A DNA stretch of 64,000 bases from Ascidiaceihabitans sp039975415 (GTDB lineage: Bacteria > Pseudomonadota > Alphaproteobacteria > Rhodobacterales > Rhodobacteraceae): the NCBI RefSeq assembly GCF_039975415.1, contig NZ_JBDWHD010000016.1; one strand, written 5' to 3'. A program made the translations under genes and the position numbers. The notes below the pieces were generated by a model. It searched no databases, had not been told where the DNA came from, and saw only the letters and a program-made list of their open reading frames with translations. Shown here piece after piece: positions 1 through 8,865 of this stretch (positions are counted from its first letter, which is position 1; every line of letters starts with the position of its first letter).

Positions 1-828
1 GAACTGACGTTCCATTTGACGGCGCGAAATGCCGGCGCTGCGGGCCAGATCCTCAAGGTGCAAAGGGGTTTCGATGTTTTCGTACATCGCCCGCAATGCC
101 GCCAACACGCGGGGATTTCTGGAACTGATGGCCTTGGCAATGGAAGACCGCTGTTCGCTGCGTTTGGAAATGTCCGGCCCGTTCAGGCACATGTCCGATA
201 CGGCGATGGCAAAGTCTTCGCCGTAGTCCTCTGCGATGACCGAAATCATCATCTCGGTGGCGGCCGCCCCCCCGCCACAGGTCAAAAGGGTGCCGTCGCG
301 TTCAAACCTGTGCCGCGACGGGGCAAGCTGTGGAAAGGTTTCAATGAAACCGGGTTGGTTTTCCCAGTGCAAGGTAAACTGTTTGCCATCCAACAAGCCT
401 GCACGCGCCAATGTGGCAGCCCCCGTGCAAATGCCGCCTGCGTGACCCCCAAAACGTACATGGTGACGCAGTTGCGACAGCACAGAAGCCGACGCAACTT
501 TGGTGCCATTGTTGCCAGAACACGCAAAAAGATATGCCTCCGGGGGAAGATCACGCAGGGCCGCGTGTACACTGATGTCGATACCGGAGGACGACGACAC
601 AGGCGCGCCGTCTTCAGACAAAACAAGCCAGCCGTATAGCGGCTTTTGGGCCAGCTGATTGGCAATGCGCAACGGGTCCAAAGCAGCGCTAAACGCCAAT
701 AAAGTAAATTGCGGAAGCAGCAAGAACCCGAACCACCGTGTGGCGAGAGGGTCTTTGACGGGATAGCTGAACGCGCCCGCTGGCACGAGATCGGGGCGAT
801 TTGAGGGGCTGAATACGCCGTTGTTCAC
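1..828 (-). CDS. GlxA-family transcriptional regulator (DJ-1/GATase-like plus AraC HTH), 3' end cut by window
   Basis: Reading down from a GTG at 828 (AAGGA nine bases upstream) gives 276 codons with no stop before the window edge. Residues about 30-190 match the GATase1-like domain of GlxA regulators, including LLPQFTLLAFSAALDPLRIA and the nucleophile-elbow-like GGICTGAATLARAGLLDG with Cys134. The last visible residues, HLEDLARSAGISRRQMERQF, are the first helix-turn-helix of an AraC-type DNA-binding domain, so roughly 50 residues are missing. Family members often control glycine-betaine, carnitine or amine catabolism. The effector here is unknown, and the gene is far (18 kb) from the betaine locus of this window. 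A frame shift of one base gives unrelated shadow ORFs. Confidence 0.85.
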   Translation of the reverse strand, partial: MNNGVFSPSNRPDLVPAGAFSYPVKDPLATRWFGFLLLPQFTLLAFSAALDPLRIANQLAQKPLYGWLVLSEDGAPVSSSSGIDISVHAALRDLPPEAYLFACSGNNGTKVASASVLSQLRHHVRFGGHAGGICTGAATLARAGLLDGKQFTLHWENQPGFIETFPQLAPSRHRFERDGTLLTCGGGAAATEMMISVIAEDYGEDFAIAVSDMCLNGPDISKRSEQRSSIAKAISSRNPRVLAALRAMYENIETPLHLEDLARSAGISRRQMERQF

Positions 829-917
829 CAGCTTGCGTCCTTAAACCTTGGGGTCTTCACACCTGAATTTGATCGCATATGCGCCTTTTGTCCACAGCCG
901 CAGGGCGCCACGCAAAC

Positions 918-945
918 AGCGCCCGCTTATCGGGAAGCGGGCGCT
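918..945. terminator. GC-rich hairpin after malate synthase gene
   Basis: AGCGCCCGCTT (918-928), a six-base loop, and AAGCGGGCGCT (935-945) form a perfect 11-bp stem between the 3' end of glcB and the regulator. The T-rich run (TTTGTTCTTTT) follows on the plus strand. Read from glcB (minus) the tail is only GTTTGCG, so it may be a weak or bidirectional terminator. Confidence 0.65.
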
Positions 946-977
946 TTGTTCTTTTGTCTTGGTACTGTTTGCGTGTT

Positions 978-3143
978 TTACGCTTGTTGTGCTTTCAGTT
1001 CCAACCGGCGCTTGTGCAATGTTGGTTCTGTGTAGCCCGACGGATCTTTTGTTCCGCCAAACACCAGATCACAGGCTGCTTTATAGGCAATACCATCAAA
1101 CGAGGGCGCCATGTCGGTGTAGCTGGCATCGGCACTGTTCTGGCGGTCCACGATGGCAGCCATCTTTTGCATGATGGCATTCACATCGGCCTCCGAGATC
1201 ACGTTATGGTGCAACCAGTTGGCGATGTGTTGGGCGGAAATCCGGCACGTTGCGCGGTCTTCCATCAGGCCAACGTCATTGGCATCCGGCACTTTGGAAC
1301 AGCCGACGCCCTGATCGATCCAGCGCACCACGTAGCCAAGAATGCCTTGCGCGTTGTTTTCCACTTCGTGGGCAATCTGGTCTTTGGACCATTTGCGATA
1401 CGTCGCTGTCGGAATGTCCAGAAGGGCATCCACATAGGCGCGGCGTCCGCCTTTGGCCAAACCGGCCTGAACCGCAAAAACATCAACGCGGTGATAGTGC
1501 AGGGCGTGTAGCGTTGCGGCCGTGGGGCTTGGCACCCAAGCACAGTTTGCGCCGGATTTGGGGTGATCAATCTTGGCTTCCAACATGGCCGCCATATGGT
1601 CTGGAACCGCCCACATGCCTTTGCCAATCTGCGCTTTGCCAGACAGACCACATTCCAGCCCGATATCGACGTTCTGGTTTTCATACGCACCGATCCAGCC
1701 TTTGCGCTTGATGAAATCCTTACGGCTGAAAGGGCCAGCTTCCATAGAGGTGTGGATTTCGTCGCCGGTCCGGTCAAGGAAGCCGGTGTTGATGAAACAC
1801 ACGCGATGTTTGGCCGCGCGGATACATTCCTTGAGGTTCACAGACGTGCGGCGCTCTTCGTCCATGATGCCCAGCTTGACGGTGTTTTGTGGCAGGCCAA
1901 GGATGCTTTCGACGCGGGTAAAAATTTCGTCTGCAAAGGCCACTTCTTCAGGGCCGTGCATTTTGGGCTTAACCACATAGACCGATCCGGTTTGCGTGTT
2001 GCGCATCCCGTCTGTTTTCTTCAGGTCGTGCATCGCCAGCGTGGTGGTGATCAGCGCATCCATCAGACCTTCGAAGATTTCGTTGCCGTCTTTGTCCAGA
2101 ACGGCCGGGTTTGTCATCAAGTGACCCACATTGCGCACCAGCAGCAAAGCACGGCCTTTCAATGACAAGTCGGACCCGTCCGGCGCGCTGTAAACGCGGT
2201 CGGCGTTCAGGCTGCGGGTGACGGATTTGCCGCCTTTCTCGAAGGTGTCGGACAGGTCGCCACGCATCAGGCCCATCCAGTTGCTATAGGCCAGAACCTT
2301 GTCTTCGGCATCAACGCAAGCGACTGAATCTTCACAGTCGATGATGGCAGACACAGCAGATTCCATCACAACGTCAGCCAGACCGGAGGCAGAGGTTTTT
2401 CCAATCGGGTGGTTGCGATCAAACACCAGCACCACATGCAAATTGTTGTTGCGCAAAACCACAGCCGTGGGGGCATCTGCGGGGCCTTCAAAGCCCACAA
2501 ATTTTTCAGGGGCCACCAAAGGACCGCCATCGACCATCAAAGCGCCATCCACAACCGTGTAGCTGGAGGCTTGGCCGTGGCTTGTGTCTTTTACTGTGAA
2601 TGCATCATCCAAAAAGACGGCTGCACGGGCCACAACGCGCGCCCCGCGCCCGTCATCAAAAGGGCCAGGCGCAGGCAATGTGCCCATCGCATCCGTTCCG
2701 TAAAACCCGTCATACAAGCTGCCCCAGCGCGCGTTCGCCGCGTTCAGAACAAACCGCGCATTCGTGACGGGCACAACAAGCTGCGCGCCTGCGACAGATG
2801 CAATTTCAGGATCGACGTTGGATGTTTCGATGGAAAAATCGCCACCCTCGGGCAGCAGATACCCGATTTCTTGTAAAAACGCTTTGTAAGAACCCGCATC
2901 ATGCGGGCTGTCTTTATGGCAACGGTGCCACATATCGATCTGGGCTTGCAGCGCCTCGCGTTTGGCCAAAAGGGCACGGTTCTTTGGCCCGAATGTATTT
3001 GCCAAATCCGACAACCCGTTCCAGAATGTCTCTGAACTGATGCCAGTACCTTCCAAAGCTTGGCTTTCGATGAAATTTGCCAAAATCTCGTCAACCTGGA
3101 TTTCGCTTTTCGTCAGGTAGTTAGGTGCAACTTGGTCTGCCAT
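978..3143 (-). CDS. glcB: malate synthase G
   Basis: This 721-residue protein matches the long monomeric malate synthase G class (E. coli enzyme 723 residues). It condenses glyoxylate with acetyl-CoA to malate in the cytosol. Landmarks are IIDCEDSVA (267-275), GIMDEERRTSVNL (425-437), FLDRTGDEIHTSM (455-467) and the C-terminal MEDRATCRISAQHIANWL that carries the general-base Asp region. The ATG at 3143 is preceded by TGAGGA. It stands alone with a 111-base upstream gap to pcaQ and a hairpin downstream. It serves glycolate/glyoxylate use and acetyl-CoA assimilation, and would accept acetyl-CoA from the aromatic pathways encoded next door. Confidence 0.96.
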   Translation of the reverse strand: MADQVAPNYLTKSEIQVDEILANFIESQALEGTGISSETFWNGLSDLANTFGPKNRALLAKREALQAQIDMWHRCHKDSPHDAGSYKAFLQEIGYLLPEGGDFSIETSNVDPEIASVAGAQLVVPVTNARFVLNAANARWGSLYDGFYGTDAMGTLPAPGPFDDGRGARVVARAAVFLDDAFTVKDTSHGQASSYTVVDGALMVDGGPLVAPEKFVGFEGPADAPTAVVLRNNNLHVVLVFDRNHPIGKTSASGLADVVMESAVSAIIDCEDSVACVDAEDKVLAYSNWMGLMRGDLSDTFEKGGKSVTRSLNADRVYSAPDGSDLSLKGRALLLVRNVGHLMTNPAVLDKDGNEIFEGLMDALITTTLAMHDLKKTDGMRNTQTGSVYVVKPKMHGPEEVAFADEIFTRVESILGLPQNTVKLGIMDEERRTSVNLKECIRAAKHRVCFINTGFLDRTGDEIHTSMEAGPFSRKDFIKRKGWIGAYENQNVDIGLECGLSGKAQIGKGMWAVPDHMAAMLEAKIDHPKSGANCAWVPSPTAATLHALHYHRVDVFAVQAGLAKGGRRAYVDALLDIPTATYRKWSKDQIAHEVENNAQGILGYVVRWIDQGVGCSKVPDANDVGLMEDRATCRISAQHIANWLHHNVISEADVNAIMQKMAAIVDRQNSADASYTDMAPSFDGIAYKAACDLVFGGTKDPSGYTEPTLHKRRLELKAQQA

Positions 3144-3254
3144 GATTCCTCACAAAGTGTTTTGCCTGCGCCTTGGTAGGTGTTTGACGGGTGATCTTCA
3201 ATCCGTAGTCACGACAGGCCAATCCACGGTTGTGATCCAAAATGGGCGTATGTT

Positions 3255-4169
3255 TTACTCAGGTGCGCTACATAGGTTTGTAAGCAGCTTGGAAAAGGTG
3301 CGCATGGACACAGCGGGAATGTCTTCTGCGCGGCTCATAATGCCGACAGCACCGTGGGTTGCTGCCATTTCCACCGGCACGGTGACCAGCGTGTTTTGGT
3401 CAAGGTCGTTTGCCACAACCCCGCGACTGATAATCCAAACTGTGTCCGGATCGCTTAAAACAACGGCCCGCCCGAACGTCGGCGACGCGGTTTCAATGCG
3501 GTTTTGAAACAAAGGGACCCCTTGGGAAATAAGGTGCCGCGCGACCAAGGGGCGGATTGCTGAATCCTTTGGGGGATAAAGAACGCGAAAGCCATCAAGG
3601 TCGGCTGCGGATTGCACATCCAAAGCGAGGCTATCTGGGCGCGCAACAACAACCACATCTTCGGAGTAAAGCTGCTGGAAGCCAAGCCCGACCATTGTGT
3701 CGGGATTGCCCAACCGCCCAACCACCAGATCAAGCCCACCGCTGCGCAAACGCGTCGTCAGATCGCGGTGAGACCCTTCGTACATTTCAAGCGTGGTGTT
3801 TGGGTTCAGCTTTTGAAACGCCAGAACAGCACGGGGCAAAAGCCGCGATGCAACACTTGGCAAAGCACCCACTTTAAGCTGCCCCGCCGCGGTGCTGTGC
3901 GCATGCATGCTGCGCAATCCGTGGCGCAGGGCGGCCGTACTTTGTTCGGCAAATTGCAAAAAGACCTCGCCTTGAGGTGTCAAAGCCACGCCAGAGCGGC
4001 TGCGTTCCAGCAACACAACGCCAAGGATCGTTTCAAGGTCTTTTAGGGTTTTTGAGATAGCAGGTTGCGTCAGGTTTAAGTCTTGGGCGGCTATCTTGAA
4101 ACTGCTGGCACGCGCGATGGCGCTGAAGGCGTCGAGATGGCGAAACTTGATGCGTCTGTCCACATTCAT
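3255..4169 (-). CDS. pcaQ: LysR-type regulator PcaQ
   Basis: LysR-family activator, 304 residues from the ATG at 4169. The N-terminus RRIKFRHLDAFSAIARASS is the PcaQ/GbpR subgroup signature. The winged HTH covers about residues 12-60 (AAQDLNLTQPAISKTLKDLE), followed by a LysR substrate domain. PcaQ activates protocatechuate (pca) genes with beta-carboxymuconate-type effectors. It is divergent from pobA, with about 90 bases between starts, so it probably controls pobA-pcaC. An in-frame ATG at 4217 would add 16 residues but lacks a ribosome site. The chosen ATG has AAAGGA abutting it, so the exact start is not settled. Confidence 0.85.
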   Translation of the reverse strand: MNVDRRIKFRHLDAFSAIARASSFKIAAQDLNLTQPAISKTLKDLETILGVVLLERSRSGVALTPQGEVFLQFAEQSTAALRHGLRSMHAHSTAAGQLKVGALPSVASRLLPRAVLAFQKLNPNTTLEMYEGSHRDLTTRLRSGGLDLVVGRLGNPDTMVGLGFQQLYSEDVVVVARPDSLALDVQSAADLDGFRVLYPPKDSAIRPLVARHLISQGVPLFQNRIETASPTFGRAVVLSDPDTVWIISRGVVANDLDQNTLVTVPVEMAATHGAVGIMSRAEDIPAVSMRTFSKLLTNLCSAPE

Positions 4170-4261
4170 TCCTTTTTGGGCAATCAAATGGCAAGAAGTG
4201 TCATTTTCAATATCCATTCAAATATATGAAAAGTACAGTGCGGAGCAGGCAGGAGAGTGGC

Positions 4262-5431
4262 GTGAAAACTCAGGTGGCGATTATTGGGGGGGGGCCGTCC
4301 GGGCTTTTGTTGGCGCAGCTTTTGCATACACGCGGGATCAACAGCGTGGTGCTGGAACGCAAAACCAAAGACTATGTGCTGGGCCGCATTCGTGCGGGCG
4401 TGTTGGAACAGGGTCTGGTCAAGCTGATGGAAGAAGCCGGATGCGCGGACAGGTTGCACGCGGAAGGGATCACGCATGTTGGCACTTTGGTGTCTTATGG
4501 CGATGAAATGTTCCGCGTCGATTTCACCGAACATACCGGAAAACCCGTCGTGGTTTACGGCCAAACCGAAGTCACTCGGGACCTTTATGATGCGCGTGAA
4601 CGCAGCGGTGGTGCGATCGAATTCAACGTCGAAGATGTGGTGATCCATGGGGCCGACACCGACACACCCCACATCACCTATACCGTTGCTGGCGTCCCCC
4701 GCAGCCTTGCATGTGATTTCATCGCAGGGTGCGACGGTTTCCATGGGGTCAGCCGGCAAACGATCCCGCTGGACGTGCGCCGCGAATATGAAAAAGTCTA
4801 TCCCTTTGGCTGGTTAGGCATCTTGTCAGAAACCCCACCGGTCAATCACGAACTGATCTACGCCAATTCGTCACGCGGATTTGCCTTGTGTTCAATGCGC
4901 AACGAAAACCTAAGCCGCTATTATATCCAGTGTTCTCTGAGCGACCGGCCCGAAGACTGGACAGACGACGCCTTTTGGCAAGAACTCAAGCGCCGTATTC
5001 CGTCAGATCAGGCTGACAAGCTGGTGACGGGGCCAAGCATCGAAAAGTCCATCGCCCCCTTACGATCTTTTGTGACGGAACCCATGCGTTGGGGGCGCTT
5101 GTTTCTGTGTGGGGATGCCGCCCATATTGTCCCTCCAACCGGGGCAAAAGGTCTGAACACTGCTGCCTCAGACGTCCATTATCTGTATAACGGATTGCGC
5201 GACTTTTACGAAAACGACAGCACCCAAGGCATCGACACATATTCCGAAAAAGCCCTGTCCCGTGTCTGGAAAGCAGAGCGTTTCAGTTGGTGGTTCTCGT
5301 CACTGATGCACCGGTATCCTGACCAGTCTGAATTCGACTTAAAGATGCAGCTTGCTGAAATAGAGTTTTTGCGGTCCAACACAACGGCCCAACAGTCTAT
5401 GGCCGAAAACTATGTCGGACTGCCGTATTGA
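4262..5431 (+). CDS. pobA: 4-hydroxybenzoate 3-monooxygenase
   Basis: Flavoprotein aromatic hydroxylase, 389 residues, which converts 4-hydroxybenzoate to protocatechuate using FAD, NADPH and O2. Visible are the N-terminal dinucleotide fold GGGPSGLLLAQLL, the RIRAGVLEQGLV segment of PobA, the DG-type motif CDGFHGVSRQTI and GDAAHIVPPTGAKGLNTAASD (about 283-303). I chose the GTG at 4262 because AGGAG lies just upstream and the length then equals that of known PobA proteins. An upstream in-frame ATG (4226) would add 12 residues. Co-directional pcaC follows after 24 bases. Confidence 0.95.
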   Translation: MKTQVAIIGGGPSGLLLAQLLHTRGINSVVLERKTKDYVLGRIRAGVLEQGLVKLMEEAGCADRLHAEGITHVGTLVSYGDEMFRVDFTEHTGKPVVVYGQTEVTRDLYDARERSGGAIEFNVEDVVIHGADTDTPHITYTVAGVPRSLACDFIAGCDGFHGVSRQTIPLDVRREYEKVYPFGWLGILSETPPVNHELIYANSSRGFALCSMRNENLSRYYIQCSLSDRPEDWTDDAFWQELKRRIPSDQADKLVTGPSIEKSIAPLRSFVTEPMRWGRLFLCGDAAHIVPPTGAKGLNTAASDVHYLYNGLRDFYENDSTQGIDTYSEKALSRVWKAERFSWWFSSLMHRYPDQSEFDLKMQLAEIEFLRSNTTAQQSMAENYVGLPY

Positions 5432-5455
5432 TGGCACTTCTAAAGGAGACGACAG

Positions 5456-5836
5456 GTGACTGATCGCTACACAAAAGGTATGCAAACCCGACGCGCTGTT
5501 TTGGGCGATGCGCATGTAGACCGCGCTGAAACACAAACGTCCGATTTTGACGCCCCGTTTCAGGCCATGATCACCGAAGGGGCATGGGGCACGCTTTGGG
5601 CTGACGACACGATACCCGCGCGGGAGCGGTCCATGCTGACCCTGTCGCTGCTTGCCGCCATGGGCAACTTTGAAGAAATCCCGATGCACATCCGCGCCAC
5701 TGCACACACTGGCGCCAGCCCGCAAGATGTGTTGCAAGCGTTCATGCATGTGGCGGTTTATGCGGGCGTGCCAAAGGCCAATCATGCGATCAAACTGGCC
5801 AAACAGACCTATGCAGAAATGGGCATCCCGATTTAG
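5456..5836 (+). CDS. pcaC: 4-carboxymuconolactone decarboxylase
   Basis: A 126-residue protein of the CMD/AhpD-like family. It decarboxylates gamma-carboxymuconolactone to beta-ketoadipate enol-lactone in the protocatechuate branch. The sequence spans the whole family length, with the conserved ERSMLTLSLLAAMGNFEE and HIRATAHTGASPQDVLQ. It starts at GTG 5456 with AAGGAG upstream and follows pobA in a probable operon. The usual companions pcaH, pcaG, pcaB and pcaD are not in this window, so the remainder of the pathway must be encoded elsewhere if it is functional. The stop codon lies in a 17-bp tandem duplication. Confidence 0.93.
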   Translation: MTDRYTKGMQTRRAVLGDAHVDRAETQTSDFDAPFQAMITEGAWGTLWADDTIPARERSMLTLSLLAAMGNFEEIPMHIRATAHTGASPQDVLQAFMHVAVYAGVPKANHAIKLAKQTYAEMGIPI

Positions 5837-5865
5837 CGGCTGTGTCTTTTTAGCGGCTGTGTCTT
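5832..5865. repeat. 17-bp perfect tandem duplication over the pcaC stop codon
   Basis: The unit TTTAGCGGCTGTGTCTT occurs at 5832-5848 and again at 5849-5865 without a mismatch. The first copy contains the pcaC TAG. The second ends five bases before the stop of convergent paaX. It looks like a recent slippage duplication at a gene junction. Confidence 0.9.
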
Positions 5866-5869
5866 TCGC

Positions 5870-6658
5870 CTAAGGTGCGTTTTCAACGGCGTTTTGCAAA
5901 TCCGACAGGTGTAGCTTTGGAAAGTGATCAAACAGATCGGCCATAAGTACGCGGCATTGGGGCCCGTACCAGTCTTCGGGAAACACGCAATCTGGCAATT
6001 CAGGGGCTTTCAAGATAATGCGCCGCCACGCATGCACCAATAAGACGCGCAGCACGGCATGCTCTATCGTGCTGAGGGGGTCAGCCCCGGCCAATTCTTC
6101 GCGTACCTGTTTCAATGTTTCGAAAAAAGCTTTTGATGCCGTGCGGGTCTGCAAAGAGCAGATCTTGTTTTTCATCCAGGCCGGAATGTGCGCTGCGTCA
6201 TCCAGGACGGCAACAAAGCTGGCGGTATGCTTGGGTGGCGTTGTCGCAATGCGCAGGTTCGACGACACCCAGACACCGCAAGCACGCCCCTGCGGTTGAG
6301 ATTGCGACGGATCACTTACAATCAACCATGCCCGTGTGGCAGTGGCACCGCGCGAATAAATGCGCGGCGACGCAGCAGCACTTTGTGTGCGTCCCCAGTC
6401 TGTCAGATGATGCGCACTGGTGCGACCTGTGCGTTCATTTTCAATCCAGCCGTCTTTGCGCAACCGGTGCAGCGCCACCCGCATCGCTTCCGGTTTTATT
6501 CCGATATGGTCGCGCATGTGACGCAACATCAGCCCACTGATCTGCGCCCCTTTGTCTTGGGCCAGTTCTCCAAAAACCGTAACCAACAGGGACCAGACGC
6601 GCGGAGTCTGGTCTTCGGTCAATCGGCTGACAATCCTATGAAATGATGCGGTGCCCAC
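5870..6658 (-). CDS. paaX: PaaX-family phenylacetyl-CoA-responsive repressor
   Basis: A 262-residue PaaX-like regulator. The N-terminal winged HTH is at about 40-75 (MLRHMRDHIGIKPEAMRVALHRLRKDGW), followed by the PaaX central and C-terminal domains (LRVLLVHAWRRIILKAPELPDCVFPEDWYGPQC). In characterised systems PaaX represses paa operons until phenylacetyl-CoA is present. It lies 38 bases upstream of, and in line with, the paaZ 3' end on the minus strand, so paaZ-paaX may be co-transcribed. Convergent with pcaC. A second paa regulator (TetR type) is encoded at 10641, so this locus has two. Confidence 0.9.
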   Translation of the reverse strand: MGTASFHRIVSRLTEDQTPRVWSLLVTVFGELAQDKGAQISGLMLRHMRDHIGIKPEAMRVALHRLRKDGWIENERTGRTSAHHLTDWGRTQSAAASPRIYSRGATATRAWLIVSDPSQSQPQGRACGVWVSSNLRIATTPPKHTASFVAVLDDAAHIPAWMKNKICSLQTRTASKAFFETLKQVREELAGADPLSTIEHAVLRVLLVHAWRRIILKAPELPDCVFPEDWYGPQCRVLMADLFDHFPKLHLSDLQNAVENAP

Positions 6659-6696
6659 CGGAACATCATACTGCCCCTCTACATCTTTTCCAAGTC

Positions 6697-8733
6697 TCAG
6701 GGTTTGAAGGCATTCATGGTCAACAATTCATATTCCGCCACCTTGTCCTCATCCTGATTGGTCAGGGTCGCGTGCCATCGCACTTCGCCGTATTCATCGT
6801 TGCGCGGCGTTTTGTGTTTGACCGTCAATCGCACTTTGATGCTGTCGCCTGCTTGAACAGGTTTCATAAAGCGCAGAGTATCCAGACCGGTGTTGGCCAG
6901 AACAGGGCCTTCATTGGGCTCCACAAAAAGTCCCGCCGCAAAGCTTAGCAACAAATAGCCATGTGCGACACGACCCGGAAAGAACGGGTTTCGCTTGGCG
7001 GCCGCGTCGTCCATGTGGGCGTAGAATGTGTCACCTGTGAAGGTGGCGAAATGTTCGATGTCTTCCAGTGAAATGGTGCGCGGATCAGTGTGAATGGTCT
7101 CGCCGATGTCCAGATCATCGAAGTGGCGCGTGAAAGGGTGTGCCGGTGCCGGAATTTCGCTCGCCCCCGGCACCCATGTTTTCGAAATGGCCGTCAGAAT
7201 GTCAGGGCTGCCTTGAACCGCCGTTCGTTGCATGTAGTGCATGACGCCGCGGATACCGCCCAGTTCTTCGCCGCCGCCCGCACGGCCCGGCCCACCATGC
7301 ACCATATGGGGCAGGGGGGACCCGTGCCCGGTGGATTCCTTCATGCTGTCGCGGTTGTTGAAGTAAAGCCGTCCGTGAAAGGCGCCAGCCCCCACCGCAA
7401 CGGCGCGGGCAACATCCGTGTCATGGGTGATCACCGACGCCACAAGTGATCCTTGCCCTTTGTTGGCCAGTGCTATGGCATGATCCAGATCGCTGTATCC
7501 CATGATCGTAGACACCGGCCCGAAGGCTTCTGTGTCATGCACGCGGGTCGCGGTGTCAGGGTCAGCGCAGTGGAAAACCATAGGGGGCAGGAACGCGCCT
7601 TTGGTGCTGTCAGCCCCTTGGACGTCAAAATTGTCCGGATCGCCAATCACCCGTTCCGCCTGCGCACCGATGATTGCGGCCTTTTCCAGAACATCGCGTT
7701 TCTGACTGTTGGACACCAGCGCCCCCATGCGGGTTGTGTCGGCTTTCGGATCACCGATGACCGTCTTGGACAGTCGTGCGCCAAGCGCCTCAATCACTGC
7801 ATCCACATGGGGTTCTGGCGCTAGGATACGGCGGATTGCAGTGCATTTTTGCCCTGCCTTGGTGGTCATTTCGCGGTGTACTTCTTTGACAAAAAGGTCG
7901 AACTCCGGCGTGCCCGGCCCCGCATCCGGCCCAAGGATGGACGCATTCAAGCTGTCTTGTTCCGCAACAAAACGGATGGAATTGCGCATGATATGCTCCG
8001 ACGACCGCAGCTTGAACGCCGTATCGGCGGACCCTGTGAAACTGACCACGTCCTGACAGGTCAGGCGGTCCAGCATATCGCCCAAGCCCCCCGCCACCAT
8101 CTGCAAAGCGCCGGCCGGTAGAATGCCGCTGTCCAGCATAATGCGCACGGCCAGTTCCGTCACATAACAGGTGGCCGTTGCAGGTTTCACAATCGCAGGG
8201 ACGCCCGCCAAAAGCGTAGGTGCCAGTTTTTCCAACATGCCCCAGACCGGAAAGTTGAAAGCGTTGATGTGCACCGCCACACCGTGCAGCGATGTTGCAA
8301 TGTGCTGCCCCAAAAACGTGCCGTGGCGCGACAGTTGTTCGACTTCGCCGTCCAGATAGATGTTCGCATTCGGCATTTCGCGACGGCCCTTGGACGCAAA
8401 GACAAACATCGTGCCCACACCGCCATCAATGTCGATCATATGGTCCGCTTGCGTGGCACCTGTTGCAAAAGACAGATCATACAGCGCCTGTTTGTGGGCG
8501 TTCAGTTCCGTGGCCAAGGCTTTGAGCATCCTCGCGCGGTCATGAAACGTCAGTTTGCGCAATGCTGGTCCGCCCACATCGCGGGCATGATCCAGCATCG
8601 CTTGCACATCCAAAGACCCGTTGCCTGCACGTCCCAGAACCGCACCTGTCACGGCATTTTCAATGCTGCGTGCATCTTCGTCGGGGGCGACCCACTGTCC
8701 GGCAACAAAGCTTTTGACGTCAAGAATGCTCAT
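6697..8733 (-). CDS. paaZ: bifunctional oxepin-CoA hydrolase / 3-oxo-5,6-dehydrosuberyl-CoA semialdehyde dehydrogenase
   Basis: A 678-residue two-domain enzyme that opens the oxepin-CoA ring and oxidises the resulting aldehyde in phenylacetate catabolism. Residues about 1-520 are an aldehyde dehydrogenase with catalytic Cys in TKAGQKCTAIRR (about 294) and the EQDS glutamate segment. Residues about 530-678 are a MaoC-like hot-dog hydratase (FATFTGDTFYAHMDD, FPGRVAHGYLLLSFAAGL). The start is ATG 8733, preceded by AAAGGAC; an upstream in-frame codon at 8760 is less likely. It is divergent from paaI across a 132-base region that carries an operator-like palindrome. Confidence 0.95.
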   Translation of the reverse strand: MSILDVKSFVAGQWVAPDEDARSIENAVTGAVLGRAGNGSLDVQAMLDHARDVGGPALRKLTFHDRARMLKALATELNAHKQALYDLSFATGATQADHMIDIDGGVGTMFVFASKGRREMPNANIYLDGEVEQLSRHGTFLGQHIATSLHGVAVHINAFNFPVWGMLEKLAPTLLAGVPAIVKPATATCYVTELAVRIMLDSGILPAGALQMVAGGLGDMLDRLTCQDVVSFTGSADTAFKLRSSEHIMRNSIRFVAEQDSLNASILGPDAGPGTPEFDLFVKEVHREMTTKAGQKCTAIRRILAPEPHVDAVIEALGARLSKTVIGDPKADTTRMGALVSNSQKRDVLEKAAIIGAQAERVIGDPDNFDVQGADSTKGAFLPPMVFHCADPDTATRVHDTEAFGPVSTIMGYSDLDHAIALANKGQGSLVASVITHDTDVARAVAVGAGAFHGRLYFNNRDSMKESTGHGSPLPHMVHGGPGRAGGGEELGGIRGVMHYMQRTAVQGSPDILTAISKTWVPGASEIPAPAHPFTRHFDDLDIGETIHTDPRTISLEDIEHFATFTGDTFYAHMDDAAAKRNPFFPGRVAHGYLLLSFAAGLFVEPNEGPVLANTGLDTLRFMKPVQAGDSIKVRLTVKHKTPRNDEYGEVRWHATLTNQDEDKVAEYELLTMNAFKP

Positions 8734-8812
8734 GTCTTTTGTCCTTTCAACCCGCGCCACACCCGTATTGTCCGGCGTCTTTCAATGGAAAATCCTGCTT
8801 GGATATTAATTG

Positions 8813-8826
8813 ACCAACCGGTCGGT
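8813..8826. promoter_or_regulatory. TetR-type operator-like palindrome between paaZ and paaI
   Basis: ACCAACCGGTCGGT is a 14-base near-palindrome centred on CCGG (one mismatched pair), lying in the divergent paaZ/paaI promoter region. Half-sites of the ACCGACC type are common for TetR-family repressors, so the paaR product encoded downstream is the natural candidate. The assignment is inference. Confidence 0.5.
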
Positions 8827-8865
8827 TTATGCAAGGGTTAACTGAGATATGCAAAGGACACGATC

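Noticed and set aside
282..665. Minus-strand 127-residue ORF
   Set aside because: Out-of-frame shadow of the GlxA-type regulator, whose own frame shows clear domain motifs.
4204..4232. TTTTCA-N17-TGAAAA dyad in the pcaQ-pobA gap as a PcaQ box
   Set aside because: The half-sites are AT-rich and do not match the PcaQ consensus I know. Position is suggestive but evidence is insufficient.
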